64,000 bases of DNA, taken from G025836975 sp048751585. Lineage in GTDB: Bacteria > Pseudomonadota > Gammaproteobacteria > Burkholderiales > Burkholderiaceae_B. The translations under genes were made by a program, and so were the position numbers. This document shows, in pieces, positions 34,171 through 42,938 of the stretch. The stretch covers positions 496,001 through 560,000 of the forward strand of contig NZ_JAZHOB010000001.1 of the NCBI RefSeq assembly GCF_048751585.1. Reading direction: 5' to 3'. Position 1 is the stretch's first letter. Every line of letters starts with the position of its first letter. A model generated the notes under the pieces. The model did no database searches. It worked only from the letters and a program-made list of their open reading frames with translations, and was not told the DNA's origin.

Positions 34171-37089
34171 ATGTTAGAAACAGTCATCAAGCGCGATCGC
34201 GATTTCGGCACTCCGGCGTCGACCAGCACGCAGCAGATCGGCATCACCATAGACGGCACCGAAATGAAAGTGCCGGCCGGCACCTCGGTCATGCGCGCCG
34301 CCGCCGAAGCCGGCATCAATATCCCCAAGCTTTGCGCATCCGACAACCTGGAAGCCTTCGGGTCCTGCCGCCTGTGCCTGGTGCAGATCGAAGGGCGCAA
34401 AGGCTATCCCGCCTCGTGCACCACGCCTGTGGAAGAAGGCATGGTCGTCTGGACGGAAACGCCCAAGCTGCATGATCTGCGCCGGGGCGTCATGGAGCTG
34501 TACATATCCGACCACCCGCTGGACTGCCTGACCTGTCCCGCCAACGGCGATTGCGAGTTGCAGGACATGGCCGGCGTCGTCGGGCTGCGCAATGTGCGCT
34601 ACGGATTCGACGGCGCCAATCACCTGAACGACACCGCCGACGTCTCCAACCCCTACTTCGCCTACGATCCATCTAAATGCATCGTATGCAGCCGCTGCGT
34701 GCGCGCCTGCGACGAGGTGCAGGGCACGTTTGCCCTGACCATCACCGGACGCGGCTTCGATTCGCGCATTACCGCAGGCCAGAACAACAGCTTCCTGGAA
34801 AGCGATTGCGTTTCCTGCGGAGCCTGTGTGCAGGCCTGCCCCACATCCACCCTGATGGAAAAAACCGTCATCGACATGGGCCAGGCCGAGCATTCCATCA
34901 TCACGACCTGCGCCTACTGCGGCGTGGGCTGCGCCTTCAAGGCCGAGATGAAAGGCCAGGAAGTCGTGCGCATGGTGCCCTGGAAAGACGGCCAGGCCAA
35001 TCGCGGCCACTCTTGCGTGAAAGGCCGCTTCGCCTGGGGCTATGCCACGCATGAGGACCGCATGCTCAAGCCCATGATACGCGGCGATATTTCCGAGCCC
35101 TGGCGCGAAGTCAGCTGGGAGGAAGCCATTAATTACGCCGCGTCTGAATTGCGGCGCATACAGGCCAAGTACGGCCGCGACTCCATCGGGGGCATCACCT
35201 CGTCGCGCTGCACCAACGAAGAAACCTATCTTGTCCAGAAGCTGGTGCGCGCCGCCTTCGGCACCAATAACGTGGACACCTGCGCGCGCGTCTGCCATTC
35301 GCCGACCGGCTACGGCTTGAAGACCACGCTGGGCGAATCGGCAGGCACCCAGACCTTCGATTCGGTCATGTTCACCGATGTGGTCATCATCATGGGGGCC
35401 AACCCCAGTGCCGCGCATCCGGTATTCGCCTCGCGCCTGAAGCGACGCCTGCGCCAAGGCGCCAAGCTGATCGTCATCGACCCGCGCCAGATCGAGTTCG
35501 TTGATGCCCCTCACGTCAAGGCCGACTACCACCTGCCGGTCAGGCCGGGCACCAACACCGCCCTGCTGACTTCGATGGCCCACGTCATCGCCACCGAAGG
35601 CCTCATCGATGAAGCCTTCGTCGCGGAGCGCTGCGAGGCGCCGGCCTTCCAGCAATGGCGCGACTTCGTCTCCCTGCCCGAAAATTCGCCCGAAGCCATG
35701 GAATCGGTCACCGGCGTGCCGGCGGCCGACCTGCGCGGCGCGGCGCGCCTGTTCGCCACCCAGGGCAACGGCTCCATTTATTACGGCCTGGGCGTCACCG
35801 AGCACAGCCAGGGCTCGACCACCGTCATGGCCATCGCCAACCTGGCCATGGCCACAGGCAACCTGGGCAAGGAAGGCGTGGGCGTGAATCCCTTGCGGGG
35901 CCAGAACAACGTGCAGGGCTCCTGCGACATGGGATCCTTTCCGCACGAACTGCCCGGCTACCGCCATATTTCGGACGACACGGTGCGCCATCAGTTCGAA
36001 CAGGACTGGGGCGTCACCTTGCAGCCCGAACCGGGTCTGCGCATACCGAATATGTTCGACGCGGCGCTCAGCGGATCCTTCAAGGGCATGTATTGCCAGG
36101 GCGAGGACATCGTCCAGTCCGATCCCAACACCCAGCATGTCGCCAAGGCGCTGGCATCCATGGAGTGCATCATCGTCCAGGACATCTTCCTGAATGAAAC
36201 CGCCAAGTATGCGCACGTCTTCCTGCCGGGCTCGTCCTTCCTGGAAAAGGACGGCACGTTCACCAATGCGGAACGGCGCGTTTCGCGAGTACGCAAGGTC
36301 ATGGAGCCCAAAGGCGGGATGGCCGACTGGGAAGTCACTTGCGCGCTGTCCAATGCGCTGGGCTATCCCATGAACTATAAGCATCCGTCCGAGATCATGA
36401 ACGAGATCGCGCGGCTGACGCCTACCTTCGAAGGCGTGTCCTTCAAGAAGATAGACGAGCTGGGCGGCAGTGTGCAGTGGCCCTGCAACGACAATGCGCC
36501 GGACGGCACCCCCATCATGCACGTGGACGAGTTCGTGCGCGGCAAGGGCCGCTTCATGATCACCAAATATGTGCCCAGCGACGAACGCAGCACCCGCAAA
36601 TACCCCTTGCTGCTGACCACCGGCCGCATACTGTCCCAGTACAACGTGGGAGCGCAGACACGGCGCACGCCGAACGTCATGTGGCACAGCGAGGACTTGC
36701 TGGAGATCCATCCGCAGGACGCCGAAGATCGGGGCATACGCGAGGGCGACATGGTCGCCGTTCAAAGCCGCTCGGGTGAAACCGTGTTGCGCGCCGACGT
36801 GACCGAGCGCGTCCAGCCCGGCGTGGTCTACACCACCTTCCACTTCCCCGAGTCGGGCGCCAATGTGGTCACCACCGACAGCACCGACTGGGCAACGGAT
36901 TGTCCCGAATACAAAGTCACGGCCGTGCAGGCGCGCCTGGTGACAAGCCCATCCCAGTGGCAGGCGAAATGGTCCCGCTTCAGCGACATCCAGCTCTCTT
37001 TGCTGGAACAGCGCCAGCGCGAGCAGGATGCGGCGTCGGCCGCTGCGCCAGCGCCGCAAGCGGCCCCCGTGCTGAGCCCGCAGGAATAA
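34171..37089 (+). CDS. fdsA: Formate dehydrogenase alpha subunit FdsA (molybdopterin, Fe-S)
   Basis: A 972-aa catalytic subunit oxidising formate to CO2. Order of parts: an N-terminal [2Fe-2S] ferredoxin domain (CASDNLEAFGSCRLCL), a His/Cys-ligated cluster (HPLDCLTCPANGDC), two [4Fe-4S] sites (CIVCSRCVRACDE and CVSCGACVQACP), another cluster motif CAYCGVGCAFKAE, then the bis-MGD domain. The molybdenum ligand is cysteine 375 (codon TGC at 35293) in ARVCHSPTGYG, with the next-door His and a downstream Arg conserved; it is not a selenocysteine enzyme. ATG 34171 follows a GGAGG site. The upstream in-frame extension into fdsB was discarded. Confidence 0.95.
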   Translation: MLETVIKRDRDFGTPASTSTQQIGITIDGTEMKVPAGTSVMRAAAEAGINIPKLCASDNLEAFGSCRLCLVQIEGRKGYPASCTTPVEEGMVVWTETPKLHDLRRGVMELYISDHPLDCLTCPANGDCELQDMAGVVGLRNVRYGFDGANHLNDTADVSNPYFAYDPSKCIVCSRCVRACDEVQGTFALTITGRGFDSRITAGQNNSFLESDCVSCGACVQACPTSTLMEKTVIDMGQAEHSIITTCAYCGVGCAFKAEMKGQEVVRMVPWKDGQANRGHSCVKGRFAWGYATHEDRMLKPMIRGDISEPWREVSWEEAINYAASELRRIQAKYGRDSIGGITSSRCTNEETYLVQKLVRAAFGTNNVDTCARVCHSPTGYGLKTTLGESAGTQTFDSVMFTDVVIIMGANPSAAHPVFASRLKRRLRQGAKLIVIDPRQIEFVDAPHVKADYHLPVRPGTNTALLTSMAHVIATEGLIDEAFVAERCEAPAFQQWRDFVSLPENSPEAMESVTGVPAADLRGAARLFATQGNGSIYYGLGVTEHSQGSTTVMAIANLAMATGNLGKEGVGVNPLRGQNNVQGSCDMGSFPHELPGYRHISDDTVRHQFEQDWGVTLQPEPGLRIPNMFDAALSGSFKGMYCQGEDIVQSDPNTQHVAKALASMECIIVQDIFLNETAKYAHVFLPGSSFLEKDGTFTNAERRVSRVRKVMEPKGGMADWEVTCALSNALGYPMNYKHPSEIMNEIARLTPTFEGVSFKKIDELGGSVQWPCNDNAPDGTPIMHVDEFVRGKGRFMITKYVPSDERSTRKYPLLLTTGRILSQYNVGAQTRRTPNVMWHSEDLLEIHPQDAEDRGIREGDMVAVQSRSGETVLRADVTERVQPGVVYTTFHFPESGANVVTTDSTDWATDCPEYKVTAVQARLVTSPSQWQAKWSRFSDIQLSLLEQRQREQDAASAAAPAPQAAPVLSPQE

Positions 37090-37099
37090 GGAAGCGCCC

Positions 37100-37957
37100 A
37101 TGCCCGGCGATCTGCAGCAACCGGAACAGCAAGCCGCCCCGCCGGCGGGCAGCCGCTTGCGGCGGGTGCTGCGCGCGGGTGCGCAAACGCCGGGCCGCGA
37201 GGAAGCCGATCTGATCGCACAGGAAGTGCCCGTCGCGCTGGAATACAACGGCATCAGTCACGCCACCCTGCTTGCCACGCCCCACGACCTTGAGGATTTC
37301 GCCTTCGGCTTTTCCTATACCGAGGGCATCATCCGGTCGGCCCGCGATATCTACGGGGTGGACATCGTCGACGGCCCGCAGGGCTTCATCGTCCAGATCG
37401 ATATGGCCAGCGCCTGCCAGAACCAGTTGAAGCTGCGCCGGCGCAGTCTGGCGGGGCGCAGCGGCTGCGGATTGTGCGGTATTGAAAGCCTGGATGAGGT
37501 CCGACGCGAGCTTCCCGCCCTTCCGGCGCAGCAAGGCGCATTGTCCGCCCGGGCCATTTCAAGCGCGGTCGATCAATTGCGCTCGCTGCAGCCCCTGCAC
37601 CTGGCCACCGGCGCCACTCACGCCGCGGGCTGGGCCGATCGCGACGGAAACATACAGTGCGTTCGCGAAGACGTGGGCCGGCACAACGCGCTGGACAAGC
37701 TCATCGGACACCTGATCCGAAGCTCGATGGATCCGTCGCAAGGCATCGCGGTCATTTCCAGCCGCGCCAGTTTCGAGATGGTCCAGAAAGCCGCCGCTGC
37801 CGGCATTCCCGCCCTGGTGGCCGTATCGGCGCCCACCAGCTATGCCGTTCAACTGGCCGACGAACTGAATATCCTTCTGGCCGGATTCGCGCGCAGCTCG
37901 CTGTTCACCGTCTACAGCCACCCCGAATACCTAAGCACACCAGGGAACACGCCTTGA
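37100..37957 (+). CDS. fdhD: Formate dehydrogenase accessory sulfurtransferase FdhD/FdsC
   Basis: A 285-aa chaperone that transfers sulfur to the molybdenum cofactor before insertion into FdsA. The sulfur-carrying loop is SGCGLCGIESLDE near residues 118-130, with both conserved cysteines. FAFGFSYTEGII, the ATGATHAAGWADRDGNI and EDVGRHNALDKLIGHL motifs are all present. The N-terminal ~35 residues are basic and low-complexity. The stop overlaps the fdsD start as TTGA. Confidence 0.93.
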   Translation: MPGDLQQPEQQAAPPAGSRLRRVLRAGAQTPGREEADLIAQEVPVALEYNGISHATLLATPHDLEDFAFGFSYTEGIIRSARDIYGVDIVDGPQGFIVQIDMASACQNQLKLRRRSLAGRSGCGLCGIESLDEVRRELPALPAQQGALSARAISSAVDQLRSLQPLHLATGATHAAGWADRDGNIQCVREDVGRHNALDKLIGHLIRSSMDPSQGIAVISSRASFEMVQKAAAAGIPALVAVSAPTSYAVQLADELNILLAGFARSSLFTVYSHPEYLSTPGNTP

Positions 37958-38217
37958 ACAACATCGAACACCTGATACGCCTGGCCAACCGCATAGGCAC
38001 CTTTTTCGAAGCCATGCCCGACCGCGCCGAAGGCGTCGAGGGCATCGCCAACCACATCCAGAAGTTCTGGGAACCTCGCATGCGCACCGCCATGCTGAAG
38101 TTTCTTGAAACCCAGCCCGACGGGCAACTCGGTGAAACAGGCCTTAGCGAAATCGCGCTGCAGGCCATCAGCCAGAACAAGGAACGACTGACGCCAAAAA
38201 TGCCGACGACCGTTTAA
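37954..38217 (+). CDS. fdsD: Formate dehydrogenase delta subunit FdsD
   Basis: An 87-aa small subunit found at the end of fds operons, stabilising or helping mature the enzyme. Recognised by IEHLIRLANRIGTFFEAMPD at the start and HIQKFWEPRMRTAML in the middle. The start is TTG 37954, overlapping the fdhD stop. It closes fdsG-fdsB-fdsA-fdhD-fdsD. Confidence 0.92.
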   Translation: MNNIEHLIRLANRIGTFFEAMPDRAEGVEGIANHIQKFWEPRMRTAMLKFLETQPDGQLGETGLSEIALQAISQNKERLTPKMPTTV

Positions 38218-38243
38218 TTTTCCTTTTTTGTTTGCCGCAACAG

Positions 38244-38262
38244 CATTGGGCTTGGCCCAATG
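38244..38262 (+). terminator. Hairpin after the fds operon
   Basis: CATTGGGC (38244-38251), loop TTG, GCCCAATG (38255-38262): a perfect 8-bp stem 27 bp after fdsD. Ts follow only after about 12 bp (TCTTTTGCCTTTTTT), so it may be partial and allow read-through to the transporter at 38381. Confidence 0.5.
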
Positions 38263-38380
38263 AGGGGAGTCTTTTGCCTTTTTTCAACACAGGAATCGCT
38301 CGAACCCGCCATCCGGCTTTTCTTTCCACTTCTGCACAAACGTAATACAGACTGCGCCAACGCAGTCGCAAGGAGACAAC

Positions 38381-39781
38381 ATGAGTACCAATTCTGCAGA
38401 TCACGGCTTTTTCAGCAAGGAGCGGATAACCGCTCCCCCCGGTTTCAATCGATGGATGATCCCGCCGGCGGCCTTGGCGGTTCACCTATGCATCGGCCAA
38501 GCCTACGCCTTCTCGGTGTTCAACAACCCCATGACCAAGCTGCTGGGCATCACCCAGTCCGCCCCCGGCGATTGGGACCTGCCCACCCTGGGCTGGATAT
38601 TCAGCCTGGCCATCTTTTTCCTGGGCCTGTCCGCGGCATTCGCCGGCAAATGGCTGGAAGAGGTAGGGCCGCGCAAAGCCATGTTCACCGCGGCCTGCTG
38701 CTTCGGCGGCGGCTTCATGGTGGCGGCGGCCGGTATCGCCATGCATCAGATATGGCTGGTATATCTGGGTTACGGCGTGCTGGGCGGCGTGGGCCTGGGC
38801 ATAGGCTATGTATCGCCCGTGTCCACGCTGATCAAATGGTTCCCCGATAAGCGCGGCATGGCCACGGGCATGGCCATCATGGGCTTCGGTGGCGGCGCCT
38901 TCATCGCCTCGCCCATGTCGGTGGCCCTGATGAAGCACTTCAGCACGCCCACTTCGGTCGGCGTGGTCCAGACCTTTGTCGTCATGGGCGCCCTGTACTT
39001 CTGCTCGATGATGATAGGCGCCTTCGCCATACGAATTCCGGCCGCCGACTGGAAACCCGACGGCTGGACCCCGCCGGCCAACCAAAGCGCCATGATCTCC
39101 CGCAACCATGTGCATATCGACCAGGCGCTGAAAACACCGCAGTTCTGGCTGCTCTGGTGGGCTCTGTGCCTGAATGTCACGGCCGGCATAGGCGTGCTGG
39201 GCCAGGCTTCCGTCATGATCCAGGAAAGCTTCAAGGGCGCCATCACCCCGGCCGCAGCCGCGGGTTTCGTAGGCGTCATGTCGCTGGCCAATATGCTGGG
39301 CCGCTTCTTCTGGTCATCCGTCTCGGACTACGTGGGCCGCAAGAACACCTATTCGATCTTCTTTGTGCTGGGCACGGCCTTGTACTTCCTGGTGCCCGGC
39401 ATGGGTTCGGCCGGCAACGTGGCTCTGTTCGTGCTGTTCTACTGCATCATCATTTCGATGTACGGCGGCAGCTTCTCGACCGTGCCGGCCTACCTGGCCG
39501 ATCTGTTCGGCACCCGCTACGTGGGCGGCATACACGGACGCCTGCTGACTGCCTGGGCGGCGGCGGGCATCTTCGGTCCCGCGCTGGTGAACTACATCCG
39601 CCAGTATCAGGTGGATCACGGCGTGCCGGCAGCGCAATCCTATACCGCCACCATGTACTTGATGTCCGGCCTGCTGGTCATCGGTTTCATCTGCAATATG
39701 CTTGTTCGCCCGGTTGCCGCGCGCCATCATATGGGCAACGAACAGCAAGGCCACATGACGCCGGCCATGGCCACCAAATAA
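38381..39781 (+). CDS. OFA-family MFS transporter (oxalate/formate antiporter type)
   Basis: A 466-aa twelve-helix carrier of the oxalate/formate antiporter family. Family features include FNRWMIPPAALAVHLCIGQA near the start, SVFNNPMTKLLG, the KWLEEVGPRKAM loop between helices 2 and 3, GIGYVSPVSTLIKWFPDKRG and YGGSFSTVPAYLADLFG. Its position just after the formate dehydrogenase operon makes formate (or oxalate/formate exchange) the likely substrate; this is inference from context. A 46-aa membrane protein follows 12 bp downstream. Confidence 0.9.
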   Translation: MSTNSADHGFFSKERITAPPGFNRWMIPPAALAVHLCIGQAYAFSVFNNPMTKLLGITQSAPGDWDLPTLGWIFSLAIFFLGLSAAFAGKWLEEVGPRKAMFTAACCFGGGFMVAAAGIAMHQIWLVYLGYGVLGGVGLGIGYVSPVSTLIKWFPDKRGMATGMAIMGFGGGAFIASPMSVALMKHFSTPTSVGVVQTFVVMGALYFCSMMIGAFAIRIPAADWKPDGWTPPANQSAMISRNHVHIDQALKTPQFWLLWWALCLNVTAGIGVLGQASVMIQESFKGAITPAAAAGFVGVMSLANMLGRFFWSSVSDYVGRKNTYSIFFVLGTALYFLVPGMGSAGNVALFVLFYCIIISMYGGSFSTVPAYLADLFGTRYVGGIHGRLLTAWAAAGIFGPALVNYIRQYQVDHGVPAAQSYTATMYLMSGLLVIGFICNMLVRPVAARHHMGNEQQGHMTPAMATK

Positions 39782-39793
39782 GGGAGACTCACT

Positions 39794-39934
39794 ATGGATA
39801 ACACCACCAGCACCGCAGCCGTCCGCTCGACCACCTCGCCCATCCTGCTGATCATTTTCTGGCTGTATGTGGGCATTCCCCTGGCCATCGGGGTTTGGGA
39901 AACCTTGCTGAAGGCGGCCGGCCTGTTCAAATAG
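39794..39934 (+). CDS. MFS transporter small subunit (46 aa, single membrane span)
   Basis: A 46-codon gene below the usual length cut-off. It has a ribosome site (GGGAGA, 5-7 bases before the ATG), a hydrophilic start and one membrane helix (PILLIIFWLYVGIPLAIGV, residues 16-34), then ETLLKAAGLFK. Proteins of this kind recur directly after OFA-type MFS genes and are annotated as small subunits of the carrier. Here it lies 12 bp after the carrier and before a strong terminator, which supports a real gene. Confidence 0.82.
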   Translation: MDNTTSTAAVRSTTSPILLIIFWLYVGIPLAIGVWETLLKAAGLFK

Positions 39935-39960
39935 GCCCGCTTACCGATCCCATGCAAGAA

Positions 39961-39994
39961 AAAGCCGCGCCTGTCTGGAGACAGGCGCGGCTTT
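39961..39994. terminator. Bidirectional terminator between formate module and uspA
   Basis: A 15-bp perfect stem, AAAGCCGCGCCTGTC (39961-39975) and GACAGGCGCGGCTTT (39980-39994), with loop TGGA. A/T-rich flanks lie on the left (AAGAAA) and a broken T-run on the right. It serves the plus-strand small subunit and possibly the minus-strand uspA gene that ends at 40034. Confidence 0.8.
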
Positions 39995-40033
39995 GCGTTT
40001 AAAGCGGGAAATCGGTGCCGGATACCGGCCGGA

Positions 40034-40495
40034 TCAGGAAGATTCCTTGACGCGATACACCAGCACAGCGGTTTTTGCCAGGCTTAGCACCTTGATGGTG
40101 ACGCTGCCCAGCAACAGGCGGGACAGCCCGCTGCGGCCATGGCTGCCGATAAAGATAAGGTCGCAGCCTTCTTCCTCGGCGGCCTGAACCAGGCCGTCGG
40201 CCACGTTGAAGTTGGAGACCGCCTTGGCCTTGGCCTTGACGCCGGCGGTTTCGGCACGATCGAGCACCGCCTTCAGGTATTTTTGGGCCTGCTCTTGCGC
40301 GGTCTTGTCGTAGTCTTCGTCGGTGATGGCATAAGCGGCGGCCATGCCGTCGAAGCCGACAGTAGCGGCAAATGGCTGGGTTACATACAGGGCGACGATT
40401 TCGGCGCCTGTTTCGCGAGCAAAGCAGACACCCTTGTTGGCAGCTTGCGCCGACAGAGCCGAGCCGTCGGTTGGAATAAGTATTTTCTTGAACAT
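40034..40495 (-). CDS. Universal stress protein (UspA family)
   Basis: A 153-aa single-domain Usp. It begins with the family KKILIPTDGSALSAQA and ends with the ATP-binding G-2x-G-9x-G(S/T) motif in GSHGRSGLSRLLLGSVT, so it is of the nucleotide-binding type. ATG 40495 was chosen because the family starts at MFKKIL; the upstream codon at 40510 adds only MGANP. Role: cytosolic stress response, ligand unknown. It is a monocistronic minus-strand gene. Confidence 0.93.
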   Translation of the reverse strand: MFKKILIPTDGSALSAQAANKGVCFARETGAEIVALYVTQPFAATVGFDGMAAAYAITDEDYDKTAQEQAQKYLKAVLDRAETAGVKAKAKAVSNFNVADGLVQAAEEEGCDLIFIGSHGRSGLSRLLLGSVTIKVLSLAKTAVLVYRVKESS

Positions 40496-40586
40496 AGGGT
40501 TGGCTCCCAATCGTAGTGAGGTGCCAACAGCTTAACCCCAACCGCCGCGAAAATACAGTCGGTATATACGCGGGGTTTGATTCACA

Positions 40587-40928
40587 TCAAAGGGAGCGGG
40601 CCGCGTTGAAAAGATGCGTGCAGCGCGTACCCGTGCGGCAGTAGGCCAGCACGGGTGCCGGCAGGTCCTTCAACAATTGGGCGAACTTGACCACGTCGTC
40701 CTGCGTCATGGCTCCGCTGACAACGGGTTGGTATTCAACCGCCAGGCCGGCCGCGCGCGCCGCCTTCATGACTTCGACCGAAGAGGGCTGGTCGGGACCG
40801 CCTTCAAGATCGGGACGGTTGATGATGACGCTTTTGAAGCCGGCATTGGCCACCGATTGCATATCTTCGGCGGACAGTTGCGGAGCAACGGCGAAGGTGT
40901 CGGTAAGCGCATTGATAGGTACTGACAT
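40587..40928 (-). CDS. DUF442/TIGR01244 phosphatase-like sulfurtransferase
   Basis: A 113-aa protein of the beta-lactamase-hydrolase-like (DUF442) family, with the fold of dual-specificity phosphatases. The catalytic loop is YCRTGTRCTHL near residue 100, carrying the cysteine and arginine. FAVAPQLSAEDMQSVANAGF and the NRPDLEGGPDQPS loop are also typical. In other bacteria this domain is fused to or next to a persulfide dioxygenase-type enzyme acting on hydrogen sulfide; no such partner is in the window. It is divergent from the GNAT gene. Confidence 0.86.
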   Translation of the reverse strand: MSVPINALTDTFAVAPQLSAEDMQSVANAGFKSVIINRPDLEGGPDQPSSVEVMKAARAAGLAVEYQPVVSGAMTQDDVVKFAQLLKDLPAPVLAYCRTGTRCTHLFNAARSL

Positions 40929-40975
40929 AGATGACTCCGGATGTTTATACTTGCGTTTCGATTAAGGAAAATAGT

Positions 40976-41569
40976 ATGACCAGCGCCTCCTCAGTGCAAG
41001 CCCCGCCGCAGGCATTCGCCACCGATGGGCCAACGCGCGACCGGCTGATCATACGCGATGCGCAAGCGTCCGACATGGCCCAGGTGCAGCGCATATACGC
41101 CCACCACGTGCTGCATGGCACGGCCACCTTCGAGGAAACACCGCCCACGGTACAGGAAATGCGGGAACGGCGCGAAAAGGTGCTGGATCTTGGCATGCCC
41201 TACCTGCTGGCGGAGCTGAACAACCGGGTCGTGGGGTATTGCTATGCCTCGCTATACCGGCCCCGCGTCGCCTACCGGTACACCATAGAAGACTCCATCT
41301 ACCTGGAAGAGGGCCAGTCCGGAAGAGGCCTGGGAAAAGCCTTGCTGTCGGCGCTGATCGAGCGTTGCGAACAAGGACCTTGGCGGCAGATGATTGCCGT
41401 TATCGCCGGTCACGACAACCAGGGTTCGATCGGACTGCATCGCAGCCTGGGCTTCGTTCACGCCGGCACCCAAACCGCCACGGGATTCAAGTTCAATCAG
41501 TGGATAGACGTCGTCTTCATGCAGCGGGCGCTGAGCGAAGGCAGCAGCACCAAGCCCGCCGGCTACTAA
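40976..41569 (+). CDS. GNAT acetyltransferase (phosphinothricin/methionine-sulfoximine type)
   Basis: A 197-aa N-acetyltransferase. The acetyl-CoA site is EEGQSGRGLGKALLSALIER near residue 110. The AQVQRIYAHHVLHGTATFEE and YRPRVAYRYTIEDSIYL segments identify the Pat/Bar-like subgroup, which acetylates methionine sulfoximine, phosphinothricin or related amino acids. ATG 40976 was chosen over an upstream codon because it follows AAGGAAAATAGT, a good ribosome site. The natural substrate is unproven. Confidence 0.88.
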   Translation: MTSASSVQAPPQAFATDGPTRDRLIIRDAQASDMAQVQRIYAHHVLHGTATFEETPPTVQEMRERREKVLDLGMPYLLAELNNRVVGYCYASLYRPRVAYRYTIEDSIYLEEGQSGRGLGKALLSALIERCEQGPWRQMIAVIAGHDNQGSIGLHRSLGFVHAGTQTATGFKFNQWIDVVFMQRALSEGSSTKPAGY

Positions 41570-41605
41570 CGCCCCATCACGGCTGGAAGGAAGGTCGCGG
41601 CGGCC

Positions 41606-42412
41606 CTAGGCCAACGCAATCCGGTACTCCGCCAGCCAGGCGCCCAGCGCGTCGCTGCGCAATACCTGGAATTCCGCAAGCCGTTGCGCACCCAGGCCGT
41701 CGCCGGCCAGCGCCAGGCTTGCCGGATGGCACATGACGGCATCGCCCTCGCGTGCCAGGCTCAGCCATTGCCGCAACAAGCCCGCGTAGACGATTTCGCC
41801 CCCCTGGAAGTCGTAGACCCCTAAAAATCGACGATTCAGCGAAAAACCCCGACTGCGGGCCATGCGGCCGAAGCGGCGCGCCCCCAACGATTCAATAATG
41901 CGCGCTTTCAAACACAGGGAGGCCGGCAAGCCGGTCAGTGCCGCGCTACGGGTATAACGCAGCCAGGGACGCGCATCGGCGTAACGCCGCTCCAGTTCCG
42001 CCAGCAGCTCTCGGCGTATCTGTGGAAACTGATGCACATGCTGATGGCCATCGACGAAGTCAGGCCGCCGCCCCATGATGTCTTCAAAACCGTCCAGCTG
42101 ACGTACGATCTGGTCCTTGATCCGGCCCGGATTCAAACGGCGCAACCAACTGCGCACGATCAGCGCCGATACGGGAAGATAAAGGCCGGGCTGATCCAGC
42201 GATTCGGTAAAATTCAGATGCAATCCCGCTTGCAGGCCCGGGCACTCGCGCAGCGCCGGCGCGCTGGCCTTGAACGAAGGCCCCAGAGACAGGCAACTGG
42301 CGGCATTCAGGCGCCCTGATCCGGCCAATTCCAGTATGCCGGCATCGATGGCCGTATTCATGCCAAAATCGTCCGCGCAGATCACAATACGCTTTTGTTC
42401 AATTTCGGCCAC
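41606..42412 (-). CDS. ChbG/HpnK-family deacetylase
   Basis: A 268-aa carbohydrate deacetylase (YdjC superfamily) that removes acetyl groups from sugars with a divalent metal. The metal site shows in IVICADDFGMN at the start (Asp pair) and in DGHQHVHQFPQI (His pair); LQAGLHLNFTES adds another His. GTG 42412 was chosen since GGAGAAAG lies just upstream and the sequence starts at the family core; longer upstream frames run into gtrA. Neighbouring gtrA and a GT2 enzyme point to a lipid-linked or envelope glycan pathway (HpnK-type use in hopanoids is an alternative). Confidence 0.86.
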   Translation of the reverse strand: MAEIEQKRIVICADDFGMNTAIDAGILELAGSGRLNAASCLSLGPSFKASAPALRECPGLQAGLHLNFTESLDQPGLYLPVSALIVRSWLRRLNPGRIKDQIVRQLDGFEDIMGRRPDFVDGHQHVHQFPQIRRELLAELERRYADARPWLRYTRSAALTGLPASLCLKARIIESLGARRFGRMARSRGFSLNRRFLGVYDFQGGEIVYAGLLRQWLSLAREGDAVMCHPASLALAGDGLGAQRLAEFQVLRSDALGAWLAEYRIALA

Positions 42413-42436
42413 ACGCTTTCTCCGGAAACAATTACG

Positions 42437-42826
42437 ATGCAAAAACTTGTACGGCAACTGGCTTGGTTTATTGCCGTAGGCTGTGCGGCGGCCACCACGC
42501 ATTGGCTGGTCGTTGTCGCCGTCGTATCGGCCAGCGGGCTGGCGCCCCTGGCCGCCAACGTCATTGGCTGGCTGGTGGCATTTTGCGTGTCTTTCGCGGG
42601 CCATTACCAGCTTACCTTCAAGCATCACAGAGCTCCCCCAGCCCAGGCGGCGCGGCGTTTCTTCGCTGTCTCGGCCCTGGGATTCGCCGTCAATGAACTG
42701 GCTTATGCCTGGCTGCTGCGCGTCACCGACCTGCCCTACGATATCCTGCTGGCGCTGATTTTAATCGCGATTGCCGGCATGACCTTTATTCTTGGCCGGC
42801 TTTGGGCATTCCGGCGCAAAGGCTGA
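42437..42826 (+). CDS. GtrA-family membrane protein
   Basis: A 129-aa protein with four hydrophobic helices, the GtrA/DPMS flippase-like topology (VIGWLVAFCVSFAGHYQLTF in the middle and IAGMTFILGRLWAFRRKG at the end). GtrA-like proteins are thought to help move polyprenyl-linked sugars across the inner membrane. ATG 42437 lies 24 bp from the divergent HpnK-like gene and the reading ends facing a GT2 dolichyl-phosphate-type transferase, the usual partner. Confidence 0.88.
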   Translation: MQKLVRQLAWFIAVGCAAATTHWLVVVAVVSASGLAPLAANVIGWLVAFCVSFAGHYQLTFKHHRAPPAQAARRFFAVSALGFAVNELAYAWLLRVTDLPYDILLALILIAIAGMTFILGRLWAFRRKG

Positions 42827-42938
42827 GCGCTCCGCCAGCCGGCACATACCAGGGTTGCGTCTCGGATGAGCATAATCGACAGTAGCGCCAGGAGAATGAA
42901 AGGGACCGCCCGGCGCCGCGGCACGAAGGCGCGGTGGC

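Noticed and set aside
35293..35295. Possible selenocysteine in formate dehydrogenase alpha
   Set aside because: The molybdenum-ligand codon is TGC (Cys) and no in-frame TGA occurs in the gene.
34174..37254. Minus-strand 1026-codon frame opposite fdsA (and similarly 32270-34150 opposite fdsB, 55165-58149 opposite the gsiB-ggt genes)
   Set aside because: Extremely long antisense frames arise here from codon bias; the opposite strands encode textbook families with all catalytic motifs.
42829..42938. Hydrophobic peptide on the minus strand between gtrA and the GT2 gene (RAVPFILLALLSIML)
   Set aside because: Short, no ribosome site, continues antisense into gtrA without membrane-protein character; could be a decayed gene but cannot be supported.
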